64,000 nucleotides of DNA from contig NC_044278.2 of the NCBI RefSeq assembly GCF_004027225.2, forward strand, positions 79,682,923 to 79,746,922, given 5' to 3'. Positions 1-11,570 of this stretch are shown here, piece by piece. Both the position numbers and the translations under genes were made by a program. The notes beneath the pieces are model-generated. The model saw nothing but the letters and a program-made list of their open reading frames with translations. It ran no database searches and was not told where the DNA came from. The stretch's first letter is position 1, and the number at the start of each line of letters is the position of its first letter. The stretch comes from Strigops habroptila. Lineage: Eukaryota; Chordata; Aves; Psittaciformes; Psittacidae.

Positions 1-1073
1 GAGTCTTTTCCCTAAATATTTAATTTCTTCTGCCAATTAAAATCCCAGTATGAAAAACTATGTGTAACATGCAGAAAATAGTTGTGTTATCTCTTTTCTC
101 TGGTTTTGTGAGTTGTTTTGTTGTTGTTGGGGGTGGGGTTTTTTCCCCTTCTTCAGATTTACTGTTTGTCTTGTCTAGATGTGTGACTTCAGGTACTGGC
201 ACACTGAAACCTAAGGCTGCTGACTTTTCAGGTCATTCTGTACAACATTCAATTTTTATCTAACTAGAATATTTCCACTCATGCCAGACTACTTGATTCA
301 ATCTGTATTTCAGTGAGTCTGAAAATAGACTTCTAGTAACCACTGTCCTGGGTGCAGGGGATAAGAATGCTGCTGTCTTCCTTGATAGAAACCTGGGCTA
401 CTTTCTCACCTCCTCACAAGCTTGCTATCCCAGAGGAGTGACCATTTCCGAAGACTAGCTGCAGTGTTGCCTTAAAAGTAAATAGGAGAAAATGCTGTCT
501 ACTAGCCTTCAAAACAGCTTTAGATTCTTGAGTTATAACATTCAATCCTGAGGAAGCACCCATTCCAGACATGAAGAGCTAAACCTTAAGCAGGTGGGTA
601 AGGACATTCAGATCACACTCCTTGGTTTTGTGGGTGTTCTGGTGGTTTGGTTTGTTTGTTTTGGTGGGGTTTTTTCTTAGTAATTCTGAAGTAATCGTTT
701 CTGTCCTATACTATTCACCAATCTTGGGTATATATAATCTGGCTTTCTTATCTGAAAGACCAGTGCAGCTTCACTGAAAGATATTAAAAAGCTTTGAGAA
801 GCTTTGCATATTTGTCTGAATTCACCCAATTCTCTAACTGAAAGGAAATGCTCATACAAAGAATGTACCTGACTTGGCTGTTCTGTTCAAATCCTGCTGT
901 TCTGCAGTTATCCAACAAACAGGAAAACTTAGCCTTACTCGTGTGATTTGAAGGAGGTGGATTTCCCTGATGCTGAGATTTCATGAGGAAGGCCATGCAT
1001 CTTCAGATTAGTTTGTACTCTGAACTGTGTGATAAAAGGAATTTACTGGCCAGCATTTGCTTACATTGAAAAT

Positions 1074-1157
1074 AACTTGTTCTTTTACAAGCTTAAAAGA
1101 ATAGCTATAGCAAGTAACTTCTTGTTTTACAAGCTTAAAAAAATAGCTATAACAAGT
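1074..1157. repeat. 42-bp tandem duplication (two copies)
   Basis: Two adjacent copies share the core TTTTACAAGCTTAAAA, starting at 1083 and 1125, followed by a near-identical ATAGCTATA segment. The period is 42 bp and the copies differ at a few bases. It lies in the OBI1 intron and has no evident function. Confidence 0.75.
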
Positions 1158-4100
1158 GTTTCTATTACTTCCTTCAAGAAGAAGCCGTTCTACACTTTCT
1201 TCTGTCAGGCGACTTAGTCTGCCAACTTAGGATGGAAAGCAGTAGTAGGCTACACCCAGAACCACTTTTTCAGTGGAGCCAAATTCCATTACGGAGTGAT
1301 AGCTGTAGGCCAGCAGTAATGTAAAAGCCCTTAGGCTATCTAAAATGTCACTAGGTGTTTGTGTTGGAGGATCAAACCCCACCTGAAATGTCTTTCTATT
1401 CACTTATGAGTGACCACTACTTTCTGTGGAAAAGCTTTCAGTTTTCTATGGAAAAGATGTACTTGAAACAAATGCAGTGAGATACAAACTCATTGTTTAA
1501 GTGATACAACTAAAGAACAAGACCCCTAACACTCAAAAGACATTATCCAGGCATGAGGATACGAAAAGTGCTTTTACCACGTGTATACTGAATACCTTAA
1601 CTTCTTGTGAAGAATGTATCAACTTGTTACCAAGTGTGAAGTGGTACATATACTTGGGGAAAAATAATTCTAGAGTGTGAGGTCAAACTTTAATTTATTT
1701 TCATGTAACTGTACTGCATTCTATTATTGTTGTTATCAGACCATAACTTTTTGGCTATGGCAGAGCTCCGTGTACATCTGAGGGGAAAAAAAGAGGGAAT
1801 CTCTTAGAACAATGGTTTGGTTTGGGGAGATGGGGAAGGTTCTGGCTTCTTTAACCAAAATATATATGTCTCTTAAGCTGTCTGCTGACCTGCCATATCA
1901 GTCACTAAAACACCTATGTCATCCTCTGAAGTAATTGGTTTAAATATATGCATTATAATACAGCTGTCTTAAGTATCCATGTCCTTGAAAATTTGGGAAA
2001 TAAATGCATGCAAGTCTCAAAGCAGGAATAGAAAGCCACTACTGTTCTGGTGCTTAACTGTAGAGGTTACTGTTTGTAAGCAGTATGTCATATGCTCCAT
2101 TTCTGAAAACCAGAATTCCCAAGCACATCCCTCTGCAACAATTAACATATTAGTGATGCTATTTGGCTTTGAACAGCATACTGTATTTTTTTAACCTGAG
2201 GACACTTGTTATAAAAGTTGCACTTGAGAATACAGTGCTTCTTCCTCATAAGCAAGTCTCAGGCTGTCACTAATGCTATTTGCATTAAATAAACATATTA
2301 CACCATTCTTCCATTAAAAAGGAATTGCCAGGTATGCATATAAATGTAAACATGTTTAATTTTTATGTCAAAGTGTCTGTTAGAGCAGACTCCAGAAAAT
2401 CTTACTTATTTTACATAAGCATTTTCCCCCATCTCTCACTTAAGCTGAATTGTATTTTTGTATCATCTTTATATCCTTTATTAAGCATTGTAGGGTTTGT
2501 TCCTGTAAGGCTGTGTGAACAGGTCTGTTACAGAAATACTTACAGATTACGTTAGGAAGCAGGAATTGTTTTGCTTGTGCCCTGCTATGCTACAGAAGCT
2601 CCTTCAGTATCTTAAACCAAAACCTTAGTTCCTTTTGCTGAAGGAGGGAGTAAGCCAAAATGTGTTGTATATGAGGATGCTTATTCCATTGTAACTCACT
2701 TCCCCTGAAAATACAATTTCATTCGGGAGCAGTCTGTGATTCTGCTTTTATCTATTTTCATGGAGGAGAGGGAGGAAGTCCTGTGCACTTTTTCTCCCAT
2801 TTCCCTCTTGCATGCAACCAAAAATGGAGAAACTGCTATAATCAGTTGAGAAAACTTGTTACCCATCGAATGAGCAAATGAAAAATGGTTTGTATTCATT
2901 TTTATGAAGACGAAAGTAATTGGGTAGAGATAATGCAGAGGTGGGGGGATCCTTGCCTTGACAGAGTCCCATTCCAGCCAGCTTTTTTTAGGGGAAAAAG
3001 AATCTTACCAAGTGAACACTCCTATTCTAAATACAAAACTTGTACCTTGCCATTCCATGTCTCCAATGCAGTGAGTGGCACACACCAAAACTGTGTGAAG
3101 CATATGCTGATCTGATTTAAAAAGTGGTCTAATAGCAGTGCTGTGAAAGAACTGACTTAGACTGTTGTGTGAATCTTACCCACCACTGAACCATCTACAC
3201 CAAAATCTCCAAAGTCCTTTCAATATGCAGAAGCAATTGCATGGTGAAATATGTCACATGTGCCCAGTTTGTTTGGGGCTGATGATACCCTTTACTCCTT
3301 TCCCTGACTGCCTCTTTAATTGTGTTGTAATTGTCAGCGTAGAGCAGTTTCCTACTGCTTTGGGCTCAGAAGCAAACAAAATACAGTTTGATTCCTTGCT
3401 GGAAATGCCTGCATAGATTCATGGATATTTTGCCAGCATAATCGTAGGCCACAGACACACCACCTTCAGACCTCACTGCAGCAAAGGCTTAAGGGTTGCA
3501 GTGAGAGCATTTTGCGAAGAGGTTTGGGGAATGGAGTGGGGCAAATGGATTGGGAGTTCCCTGTGACTCTGAAGGAGGAATAGACAGACAAAGAAACAGT
3601 AGAAATTCCAGGCAGTGTTTGTGCTGGAAGAGTGAAGTATAAACTCACGCTGTAACATGGAGCTGAAAGTGGAGGTTAGTGTAAGCCCACATAAAGAGTT
3701 GTCACTTCTTTTCTTTGTGATATAAAACTTTACATGTCAGAGTTGTAGGATGGCTGTAGGTCCTTCCCTCCTTCCTAATAATACCAGAACTTTAATTGTT
3801 TTTTCTCTCAGTAAATTGAAAGCCTCAGATGGAGCAGGGAATTCCCTGGTGCCCACCTGTCAGTGACAGGTTAGAATTAGTCAGGGCATATAGCTGAAAC
3901 CTTCACCTGCCCTCTGGGGAAGGTCATTCTTGAAAGCTGGTGAAGGATGGGGGGAAGGCAAGTCCGTATCTTGGCAGTTGAAAATGTGCTGAAGCTGGAA
4001 GCATCACAAACTCACAAGTTTCACAAACCACCAGTGGCAGGGTTTTTTGTATTGGAGTCAAGAAATTAGATTGTTGCAGTTTTAAAGCTCAAAAAACAAG

Positions 4101-4660
4101 TAGCTCTCAAGCAAGTGGAAGTACTATCCACATGATGGCTGAGGAAAAGCTGTATATCGAACAGGAATATAACTGAAATGGTCTACATAATTATTTAAAC
4201 CACCTCAAAGGACTATTGCAGTTTCTGAATTTCATATTGGCATTTTATATTTGACAAGGTGACATTGTGTAAGAAATGTATTGTAAAACACGGCTGTACT
4301 GTAGGAAAATGATTGAATGTAAATATTTCAAGATGTGGACCACTGTTCAAATGTTATCATAAATCTTCATCATTGTTTTAGGGGATAATTCTTCATGCAT
4401 ATTTGAATTGAATTGATAGAACCAGCCCCTTGAAGGGTAATGTGCTTGTTATTGCCTTACTACCACTAATAGTTTAATTTTGGCTTTTCAGGTATTCACC
4501 TCCACCTGTACATTATATATGATGATTTTTAGTATTTTTTTCTTCATAACTAGCAAAGTTTTGACTTTTGTTTTCAGATTAACACCGTGTTTAATAGCTT
4601 TATTCTTTCTTGAAACGAGCTCACAAAGCACCACAAGGATGTCTTTTTCTAGCTTAATAT

Positions 4661-4685
4661 TTTCTTTCTTTTTTATTTCTTGCAG
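4661..4685 (+). other. OBI1: Splice acceptor of the OBI1 terminal exon
   Basis: A long pyrimidine tract (4661-4680) runs into TGCAG, with AG at 4684-4685. OBI1-family similarity begins immediately after it (FGRFTVAALQSKVEQ). The exon begins with the third base of a codon, so the intron is phase 2. The open frame before the AG has no family similarity. Confidence 0.85.
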
Positions 4686-6189
4686 GTTTGGTAGGTTTAC
4701 AGTAGCCGCACTTCAGTCCAAAGTAGAACAAAGTGAACGTGAAATGAACCGTCTAAAAAAGGCACTGGAAAGAAGTGATAAATACATAGAAGAAATTGAG
4801 TGTCAGCTTTTACAGCTGAAAAATGCAGCCAAAGGAACCCAGACAGTGAGTGCTGTTAGTGAGAGAGCGCTTTCCACAGATGCTAAAGGAGCTGAGAGCA
4901 GTGAAGATGCAACATGTTTGAAAGCCCAAGTTGAGGAAAAAAAATCTTTGACTACCAGTCAAAGTCCTGACAGTCTTGAACAGCTGACAAGTGGTGAAAC
5001 TAGTTTAAGCTCTTCTAGTCAAGAGGGTTCAAATGGCTCAAATACCCAGTGTGCCTCAGAGAAAGAACTATTTCCAGGATGTCATGGGGTTCTCCTGGAT
5101 GAAAATACTACAAGTATGGATGCCTGCTTAGAAGAGCAGTGGAATAAAATTGAGGAATGTACCCCATATAAGGATGAAGAACTTTATGATCTTCCACCAC
5201 CATGCACTCCTTTTCTGTCTCTCAGTCGCCTTCAGTTGAACACTCCTGATGGAAAAGAAAATGTGAGGAAACCATCAGCGTTCCTGAGAAAACTGAAATT
5301 TGAAGAGTTTTGTGATACTTCAGATGATTGCAGCAAAGATTCTCCTGAACACAGCACAAGCAGCTGTAATAGTGGAAAGAAGCTAAACTGTTTTACTACA
5401 GGAAAATCAGGGTTTTGGGGGACCTGCCCCACAAATTTTGCTGAGAACTTAGATTTCGAGGAGTCAGAGCAAAATTCAGTAGCTGGTCAGTCAGATGAGA
5501 CATCAGCAAAGTCCAGTGATAAAACAAATTCTTGCTTACCTAAGAGGTTGCATACCCTCTGCTCTTCTGAAATGAATCGCACAAGAACCTCCAGCGAGGC
5601 ATCTATGGATGCTGCCTACCTCGATAAAATTTCGGAGTTGGACTCAATGATGTCCGAGTCAGACAACAGCAAGAGTCCATGCTATAATTTCAAGTCCTCT
5701 GATCTTGATAGTTCTTCAAAGTCAACAGAGTGCTCTAAGCTTCTGAATGGAACCGAGAAAAAACTGGAAGAGATGAATGAGGAACAGAGTATGAAGTGTC
5801 CAGAGACAAGCGATCCAGCAGTTGACAGAACTGGCTGGAAACGTGCTGTGTTTTCCATGCTCTCCCCATCTGAGCTAGATATGAATGACCACTTTCCGCT
5901 GTTCACAGGCCAAAACGCAGTGGCTAGTGATATCAAACCTCCAAACTGTTCATTTCAAAGAGACTTTTCCCAGAGTTCACTGTTCAGTAACTCACAAAGG
6001 TTGTTTGAGGAACAAAAGTTCGGTTCCTGCTTTTTAAAGATGCCATCTGAGCTGCACAGTCAGCTTAATCCTCCTTGGGTGTCTTCCTTTATAGCTGAAA
6101 GGAAAAATAAAAATGTCAGTCAGTCAACCAAGAGGAAAATTCAAAGCAGCCTTTCCAGTGCTAGTCCATCGAAAACCACCAAAAACTGA
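4686..6189 (+). CDS. OBI1: ORC ubiquitin ligase 1 (OBI1/RNF219), terminal coding exon, partial gene
   Basis: This is the last exon of OBI1, an E3 ubiquitin ligase that modifies the origin recognition complex and promotes origin firing in the nucleus. The exon gives 500 complete codons after a split codon and ends in TGA. The RING finger lies in upstream exons outside the window. What is visible is a coiled-coil segment in the first 40 residues (AALQSKVEQ... to YIEEIECQLLQLKNA), a long serine-rich probably disordered region, the conserved DEELYDLPPPCTP motif, the block MNRTRTSSEASMDAAYLDKI beginning at 5572, and a basic tail with STKRKIQSSLSSASPSK. These match the human protein as I remember it, in the same order. 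No internal stop or frameshift is seen. POU4F1 follows downstream on the same strand, as in human. Identification is confident; the exact exon start depends on the acceptor at 4685. Confidence 0.95.
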
Positions 6190-6917
6190 CTCTGCTTGGA
6201 AATTGAACTTGACTCAAAGTCATCAACTTGCCAATGTTTAATATTTACACGTGAACTTAATGACTTCCCTGCAATCCAATCTGTGTGAAAACTGTACGGT
6301 CCCTTGCCCATTACAAGCTTTTTCCTAGGCAAGAACCATTCCAGATTATTTTCTTTGGCTGGGCATTTTATTTACTTGGGAATGGGGTTTTGGATTTTAA
6401 GTTTTCGTATTACATCATCTTCCAATTGTGGACACAGCTAATGGCTCCCTTGAGCAGGACAGTTGCAAGTGATCTTGCCAGATCATTTCTGTAAGAATTT
6501 GTTTTAAAGGTTACGTTTCCCATTCCTAAAGATAGCGTTGTGCGTGTAAGGCAGCTACTGGCTATATATCCTATGGATTCATGAAATTGCTGTAAAACAA
6601 TGTCACTTTTGTCATAAAACTCGCCTCCCAGAGGAAATGTTGCTGCTTGGACTGTTTCATAGCACTGTACTGTACTGAAACTCTTGGTTTTATGTGGGTG
6701 TAAGGTAGCAGCCTCTTTCTTTTCAGGGTTACAGCACTTCGGTTAGAAAACATCTCTTCATGAACACTGCAAACATGGCTTGTATCTTTTGAAGTTAAGC
6801 ACAATTTTTAATTTAGTTCCCAAAAAGCATTGTTATTCTAAATGTGCTTAGTATGCCTGTATAGACCATAAAAATGGGTTTGTATGCTAATGACTTGTTT
6901 ACCTAATGTGCACTGAA

Positions 6918-6956
6918 CATTTTACATTAATACTGTACCATTTTACATTAATACTG
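6918..6956. repeat. 18-bp direct repeat in the OBI1 3' UTR
   Basis: CATTTTACATTAATACTG occurs at 6918-6935 and again at 6939-6956, separated by 3 bp. The pair sits about 20 bp upstream of the OBI1 poly(A) signal. Confidence 0.8.
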
Positions 6957-6977
6957 CATGCTTTTCTATGTGAATTG

Positions 6978-6983
6978 AATAAA
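6978..6983 (+). terminator. OBI1: Polyadenylation signal AATAAA of OBI1
   Basis: A canonical hexamer lies about 790 bp after the stop codon. A U/GU-rich stretch follows at 7062-7094, a little far for a classical downstream element. Confidence 0.65.
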
Positions 6984-7061
6984 ACATGTTATAAGCACAG
7001 TAATCCTTGATGTCGCCTCAAATATTGAATTAGGAAAAAAAGAATTGGAAAACTTTTTACC

Positions 7062-7094
7062 TTTTTTTTTTTTTTTGTGTGTGTGTGTGTGTGT
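7062..7094. repeat. (T)15(GT)9 simple repeat
   Basis: A run of 15 T (7062-7076) continues directly into nine GT units (7077-7094). Confidence 0.9.
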
Positions 7095-10000
7095 AAGTTG
7101 GAAACTAGGTAAGTTTTGTAAAACACAGATGTGAGCTTATTCACAGGAAAAAATCAAATCTCCTTTCCTCCTCCTTGTTAGACATATTACCATTCCAGTG
7201 TCAGCATCGATACAGTTGATGGAAATGGCTTTCGGCCTCTTTGGAGGTGACTCTTCCATAAAGTATTGCATAGGTCAACATAATGTGATGGCCTACTACA
7301 GGCAGGAGACCTAATTAAACAGCAGAGCAAAATTGGTTTCTTTGCATTATTGTGTTTAAGTTTTTTTTAAGGGCATATTTAATTGCAAGATGTGGGTTTT
7401 TCTTTCTATATACGCCTCTGATGGCATTTCTTAGAAACAGACATCCTTGCTTCATCAATAGTTAGGATATGAAAAATCCATATGCTGCTTTGTGTCCCTT
7501 GGAAAAGAGTGATAGCCACTTGGGAAACCTCAATAGACTGGCTCATCTTTTGTAAAGTGAAGTCCTGTAAGTGGTTTGAAGAAGAACTAGATTTCACCTT
7601 GTACTGTGTGCATACATTTGTGTGATTGGTGTGTTCATTCTAAGCTGGGACTTCTTTAGAAACAACTTTACCGAAAAATCATCATTCAAGCCATACATGC
7701 AAGGACCTTTTCCTGGTGACAGAAAGGATGGCATTGTGCCTTCATGTACTGCCTTCAGTATACCACTTGAATTTTAATCTTTACAGAAAAATCTAGTTAT
7801 TCCATATTAATGTATTTTTCAGAAATTAGGGAGATAGCAGAACCATCTGGGCATGGGCTGGTTTTGATTAACTTGATTTACTTAATTAGTTTTACTAATA
7901 AGTCAAAAGTCACAAGTCAAAAAATGCCTAGTTTGAACTCTTCGGGAGAAGAGGCAAGAGGTTCTCAAAATATATCTCTAATACTTTCTTAAAACACCTT
8001 TGTATTGCAAAGCAGTCACAAATACACAGCAAATAAGCGTAAAGGTTGCTTTGTTTCATTATGGGGTTGGAGGTGCGTTTATGGGCTTCATTTTATACTC
8101 TGGTATACTTCTGGTGCACAAGTAATTTTCAGTGGTGGAAGCGTGAATGCAACTGGTCCCTGAAATCAAACCAGAATAAATGAAAACGCTGGGGGTTATT
8201 TCCCTACTACTTTCCAATCCTTTCGAACGGGCTTGCTCTTCAATATGTGTGTTTTGACCTTATGTGTCATGTCACTTAAATGGATAGAAGAACTGAGCTG
8301 AAGGTTAAAAGAAACTGAAGATCAAGGTTATAAACTTCCTACCTTATTCTCAAGCGGGGACAGAGAACAAGGTGTTTCAGGCCAAGTACTGGCTTTTCAC
8401 TCGGAAGGGTCGTGGCAGCACAAGTATAACTTCCTTGTGGCAAGAACATTGTCATAGTTATCCATAATTACGTGATTTCCAAGCTCTCGTACTCTCAGAT
8501 CCCAGCTGCAGGTACCATGAGCAGATTGTGATCACATCCAGTGCTGTAAGTAGGAGCATTTTATGTTTCACAAGTTGTAAAGCTGAAGCAGATTGGAATT
8601 CTGGTATCTTGGTCTTGTTTTGTTTGGCTGGGGTTTGGTTTTGGTGGTTATTTTGGGGTTTGTTCTGGGGTTTTTTCAATTGAGTGCCTTTAAAACAGCT
8701 ACCACACTCTAAATTCCACATTTTATTTGATTAATGTACATTGTATTTCTTTAGGCTTAAAGTTTGACAGTGATTGGTGCAATAGCATCTCCAAAAATTC
8801 AAGCTATATGTAATGAGTAGGGTTTCTTGAGTTACAAGTTTGTTCGCAATAGGTAGGGTTTCAGTTCTCCAGGCTGCATTCTGTCAATGCTGTGCATGCT
8901 TAATCTCTTACTGCGCTTACCATGCTCTCTGAATAAAAAGGCCTAAGTGAGAGTTCACTGCTGTTAATTTTTTATGATAGTTACCTGGTTATGAAGTATT
9001 GTAGAATGGGAATGCACAAGATCTAAAACTTAACTGTTAGAATTTTGGTTAAGACAATAGATGTTTCAAAGTGATGTACAGATCTATGATGTCTAATGAT
9101 ATTTAATGGCTCATAAAATTTTTACTTCCTCTAATAACACTGTACTAAATGCAAGGCAATCTTCAGGTTTTAGCACAGGGGAATGCTCTCCAGGAGTGTA
9201 GGTGACACAAGAGAGGGAGATTGCTACCAGCCGCAGTTTGTGGCAGGTGAAATCTGTTGGGTTATACCTAAGAGCAAGAAGGCAAAAGTCAGGTTTTCAT
9301 TTTGTTATCATCAGTTTTACCTACACACACTTGGGAAGGTGACCTGCTCCTCTGCAATGCCCTGAAGGCCCAGTGAGATCCAGTTCTGCTCGCTATTGCT
9401 TCCTCAGGTGAAAGGCTGCTGCAACGGCTCTACCCACCAGCACGAGGTGCTGACTTGGGCTGTGTTTGGTTTTGAATGTGCTTTATTGTCTCTTTTAAAA
9501 GTATCTTTAAAAAGGGGGCAAGGGGAACAATGCATAGCTTATATATGTAATATAAGATGTGCTAACTTGAATCTCACTTCTTTACCCCTTCTTCATTTCA
9601 CAACTGTTTTCCTCACCAAATGTCATTCAAATGCAGTTCAAACCAACCACGTCTGATCCTAATTCTTGCACAGCATCAGAGTCCTGCCTCTGACTCCCAG
9701 CACCAGTAGGCTTGAAAAAAGTCTTTACACACCTCTTCTGTACTGTGGTTATGCTAAATGTCTCACGAATAGTGAACCTGACACTTCTGCCTTGCTGCTT
9801 TGGCATAGGACCGTCCCATAGAAACAGATCAAGGCTTCTCCCTTCTCCCTTCCCAGGTTTGGATGTGAGGAAAAGCAGATCCAAGCTAACTTGATGTGGG
9901 GGTTCATGGTTATTCCAAGGATCACCCACAGTCAGAGATGATACACAATCCCCTCTGGCTGCTAATCCCAGTCTGGCCCTTGCTCCGCCTTGGTCCCTTG

Positions 10001-10400
10001 CAGCAGTCCTCTCCCGCAGGCCTGGCCTAAAGGGGTGGCCTATCTGTCCTGCATTCATGGCCCAACACTGAGCTATTGCCTCCATGTCCCTTAGCTCTAA
10101 CTGCAAAAGCCATCTTCATTAGCTGAAGAACGGAGGGAAACGCACAGCTGGCATAGGGGTGAGCTTGCCTGTGCTTCGACAGTTGTGAATGTAGGGGAGG
10201 ATGAAACTAGGGTGAAAACCAAATGAAGTTTATCATTCCTGATGTTGTTTTCAGCTTTTCTCGGTAGAAAGTGTTGTCTCCTCTCCAATGCTCTGACAGG
10301 CTGCGTGGGTGCCGTCTGCTCTCTTTCAGGGAAGCCCAGTGGACAATGACAAAATCCATCAGACAGCTACTACTCGGACCTGATGCTCATCAGGTCATCA
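7095..10400. other. Intergenic DNA between OBI1 and the POU4F1 regulatory domain
   Basis: No gene is supported here. Base composition rises in GC from about 9.7 kb. The open frames are short and unlike known proteins; the longest (minus strand, 9627-10106) looks accidental. A G/T-rich patch lies at 8609-8676. Possible alternative OBI1 poly(A) hexamers are at 8175 and 8932. Confidence 0.6.
8609..8676. repeat. G/T-rich low-complexity tract
   Basis: Almost all bases on the + strand are G or T, with several GGGG/GGGTTT groups. The strand asymmetry could allow G-quadruplex formation. Confidence 0.7.
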
Positions 10401-10950
10401 GGTGCTGGTTTCAACCAGGTGAAATGTGCCAAAGAAGCCTGGGGACTGGGCAGGGATGAAAGAGGTCCCTGTCCCTCTCTCAGGCCACGGTCCCCTTGAA
10501 GCCCGGGGACCGGCCAGGCAATCCAGACCTTGGTGGAAACAGTACGAGGGATTTGGGGGTGGGGGTTATCCCGGCTGGCCTAGAACTGTCTCCAAATTTG
10601 AGGAAAGCAAGTGCTCACACTGACTCTCAGCCAGGGGAGCGGCGTGGAGTCTTTATCCCCTGCCCGGAGTGTGGTGGAGGGGATGCGCCTGTCACCGTTC
10701 CCTCCCGCCTGGGGCTCGTCGGCACTCTCCTCTGCCCGCTCGACTGGGATTAGGTTAATTAACCGGCCCAGGCACGGCGACCCGACCCCAGCTAGGGAAA
10801 AACAGGCGGTGGGAGGCCGATGTTCCGGTCCTTCTTGGGAGCAGTCTTGGTCCAGTCCCCGGCGCTGCCCCTCCTCGGGCCCCCCCTCCCCACGCAGACC
10901 CTCGGGCGGGTGTCCCCCCCCCTCCCTGTGGACAAAACCTGGTGATTAAG
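10401..10950. other. GC-rich CpG patch with a GGTTAATTAACC palindrome
   Basis: This is GC-rich unique sequence. Inside it, 10753-10764 is the perfect 12-bp palindrome GGTTAATTAACC, preceded by GGATTA at about 10748, an OTX/PITX-like homeodomain core. No coding frame is convincing. It sits about 5.6 kb upstream of POU4F1 and is probably regulatory. Confidence 0.4.
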
Positions 10951-10954
10951 ACGC

Positions 10955-11160
10955 GAAACTAACAAAGAGTTTTTCTTCCACCTTAACCTTGCACACAATC
11001 CTTTAACAAATTAATTAATCCTAATGAATTAACACTTCATTTATTTAAACGCGCTACAGTTCATGAATTAAATTTTCATGCAGTGATTAAAGGCTGTTGA
11101 AATATGCATGATTTCGTTAAAATTTTATAATAAATCAGGGCAATGTGTTACATGACAAGG
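10955..11160. promoter_or_regulatory. Candidate POU4F1 upstream enhancer: AT-rich homeodomain/POU motif cluster
   Basis: An abruptly AT-rich island of about 200 bp is embedded in GC-rich flanks. It is dense in ATTA/TAAT cores, including AATTAATTAATCCTAATGAA near 11009-11028, a TTCATGAATTAA, and ATATGCATGAT, an octamer-like POU half-site. The element lies 5.3-5.5 kb upstream of the POU4F1 start. Mouse Pou4f1 is known to be autoregulated through Brn3a sites several kb upstream, so an orthologous element is plausible. The assignment rests on composition and motifs only. Confidence 0.4.
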
Positions 11161-11570
11161 CAACTACTTCCCAGCCCCTCGGAAGGTGCTTTGATTCGCG
11201 GAGCGGGGGAGGGGGCTTCGCTCCCGGTTTCGGCAGCCGAGCGGATCCCGGAGCGCGGTGGGACTCGGCTGCCGACCCCCGGTGTCCCGGAGGGGATGAA
11301 GGCACCGTGTGTCAGCCACTTCCCCCCGAAATGCGGCTTCCCGGGAGCGGGAGAGACAGCGGGCGCGGGGAGAAGCCACAGCGGGTTTGCCCACGGAGCC
11401 GTCTGGAAAGCGAGCACGGTCCGGGAGGGGTTATGCTGGCGGGGGTTCTTGCTGAAGGCTTAATCCCTCGGCATTGCTGAAAGGAAAGAGCGAGGAACTT
11501 GACTAGCAAGAGACCTGCAGTATTTTCTCCCGGACGCCTGGCTCCGCCGGTCTCCGCACTTTCCCGAAAC
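11161..11570. other. CpG-rich non-coding block
   Basis: GC-rich sequence with frequent CpG separates two AT-rich candidate enhancer blocks. Overlapping open frames exist on both strands, as expected in GC-rich DNA, but none resembles a known protein. Confidence 0.4.

Larger units (their letters stand above)
1..4685 (+). other. OBI1: OBI1 intronic sequence upstream of the terminal exon
   Basis: This stretch lies directly upstream of the terminal OBI1 exon and is read as its last intron, or part of it. No other OBI1 exon was recognised: the open frames are short, lack family similarity and have no convincing splice sites. The DNA is AT-rich and mostly unique. It holds a G/T-rich patch near 120-150, another near 620-676, and a 42-bp tandem duplication at 1074-1157. 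A small upstream exon could have been missed because no alignment was possible. Confidence 0.6.
6190..7005 (+). other. OBI1: OBI1 3' untranslated region
   Basis: AT-rich non-coding sequence follows the OBI1 stop and leads to an AATAAA at 6978-6983, so cleavage is expected near 7000. Further AATAAA hexamers at 8175-8180 and 8932-8937 could serve longer isoforms, but nothing here proves their use. Confidence 0.7.

Noticed and set aside
2885..3115. 76-codon open frame on the + strand in the OBI1 intron
   Set aside because: No recognisable similarity, no splice sites of note and length within chance expectation.
4480..4685. Open frame upstream of the OBI1 exon, giving a hydrophobic leader
   Set aside because: It starts at a non-ATG codon inside the intron, has no family similarity and ends at a strong splice acceptor.
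8175..8937. Additional AATAAA hexamers downstream of OBI1
   Set aside because: Frequent by chance in AT-rich DNA; no evidence that transcription extends this far.
9627..10106. 159-codon open frame, minus strand
   Set aside because: No domain, low-complexity composition and lying in GC-rising DNA where stops are scarce.
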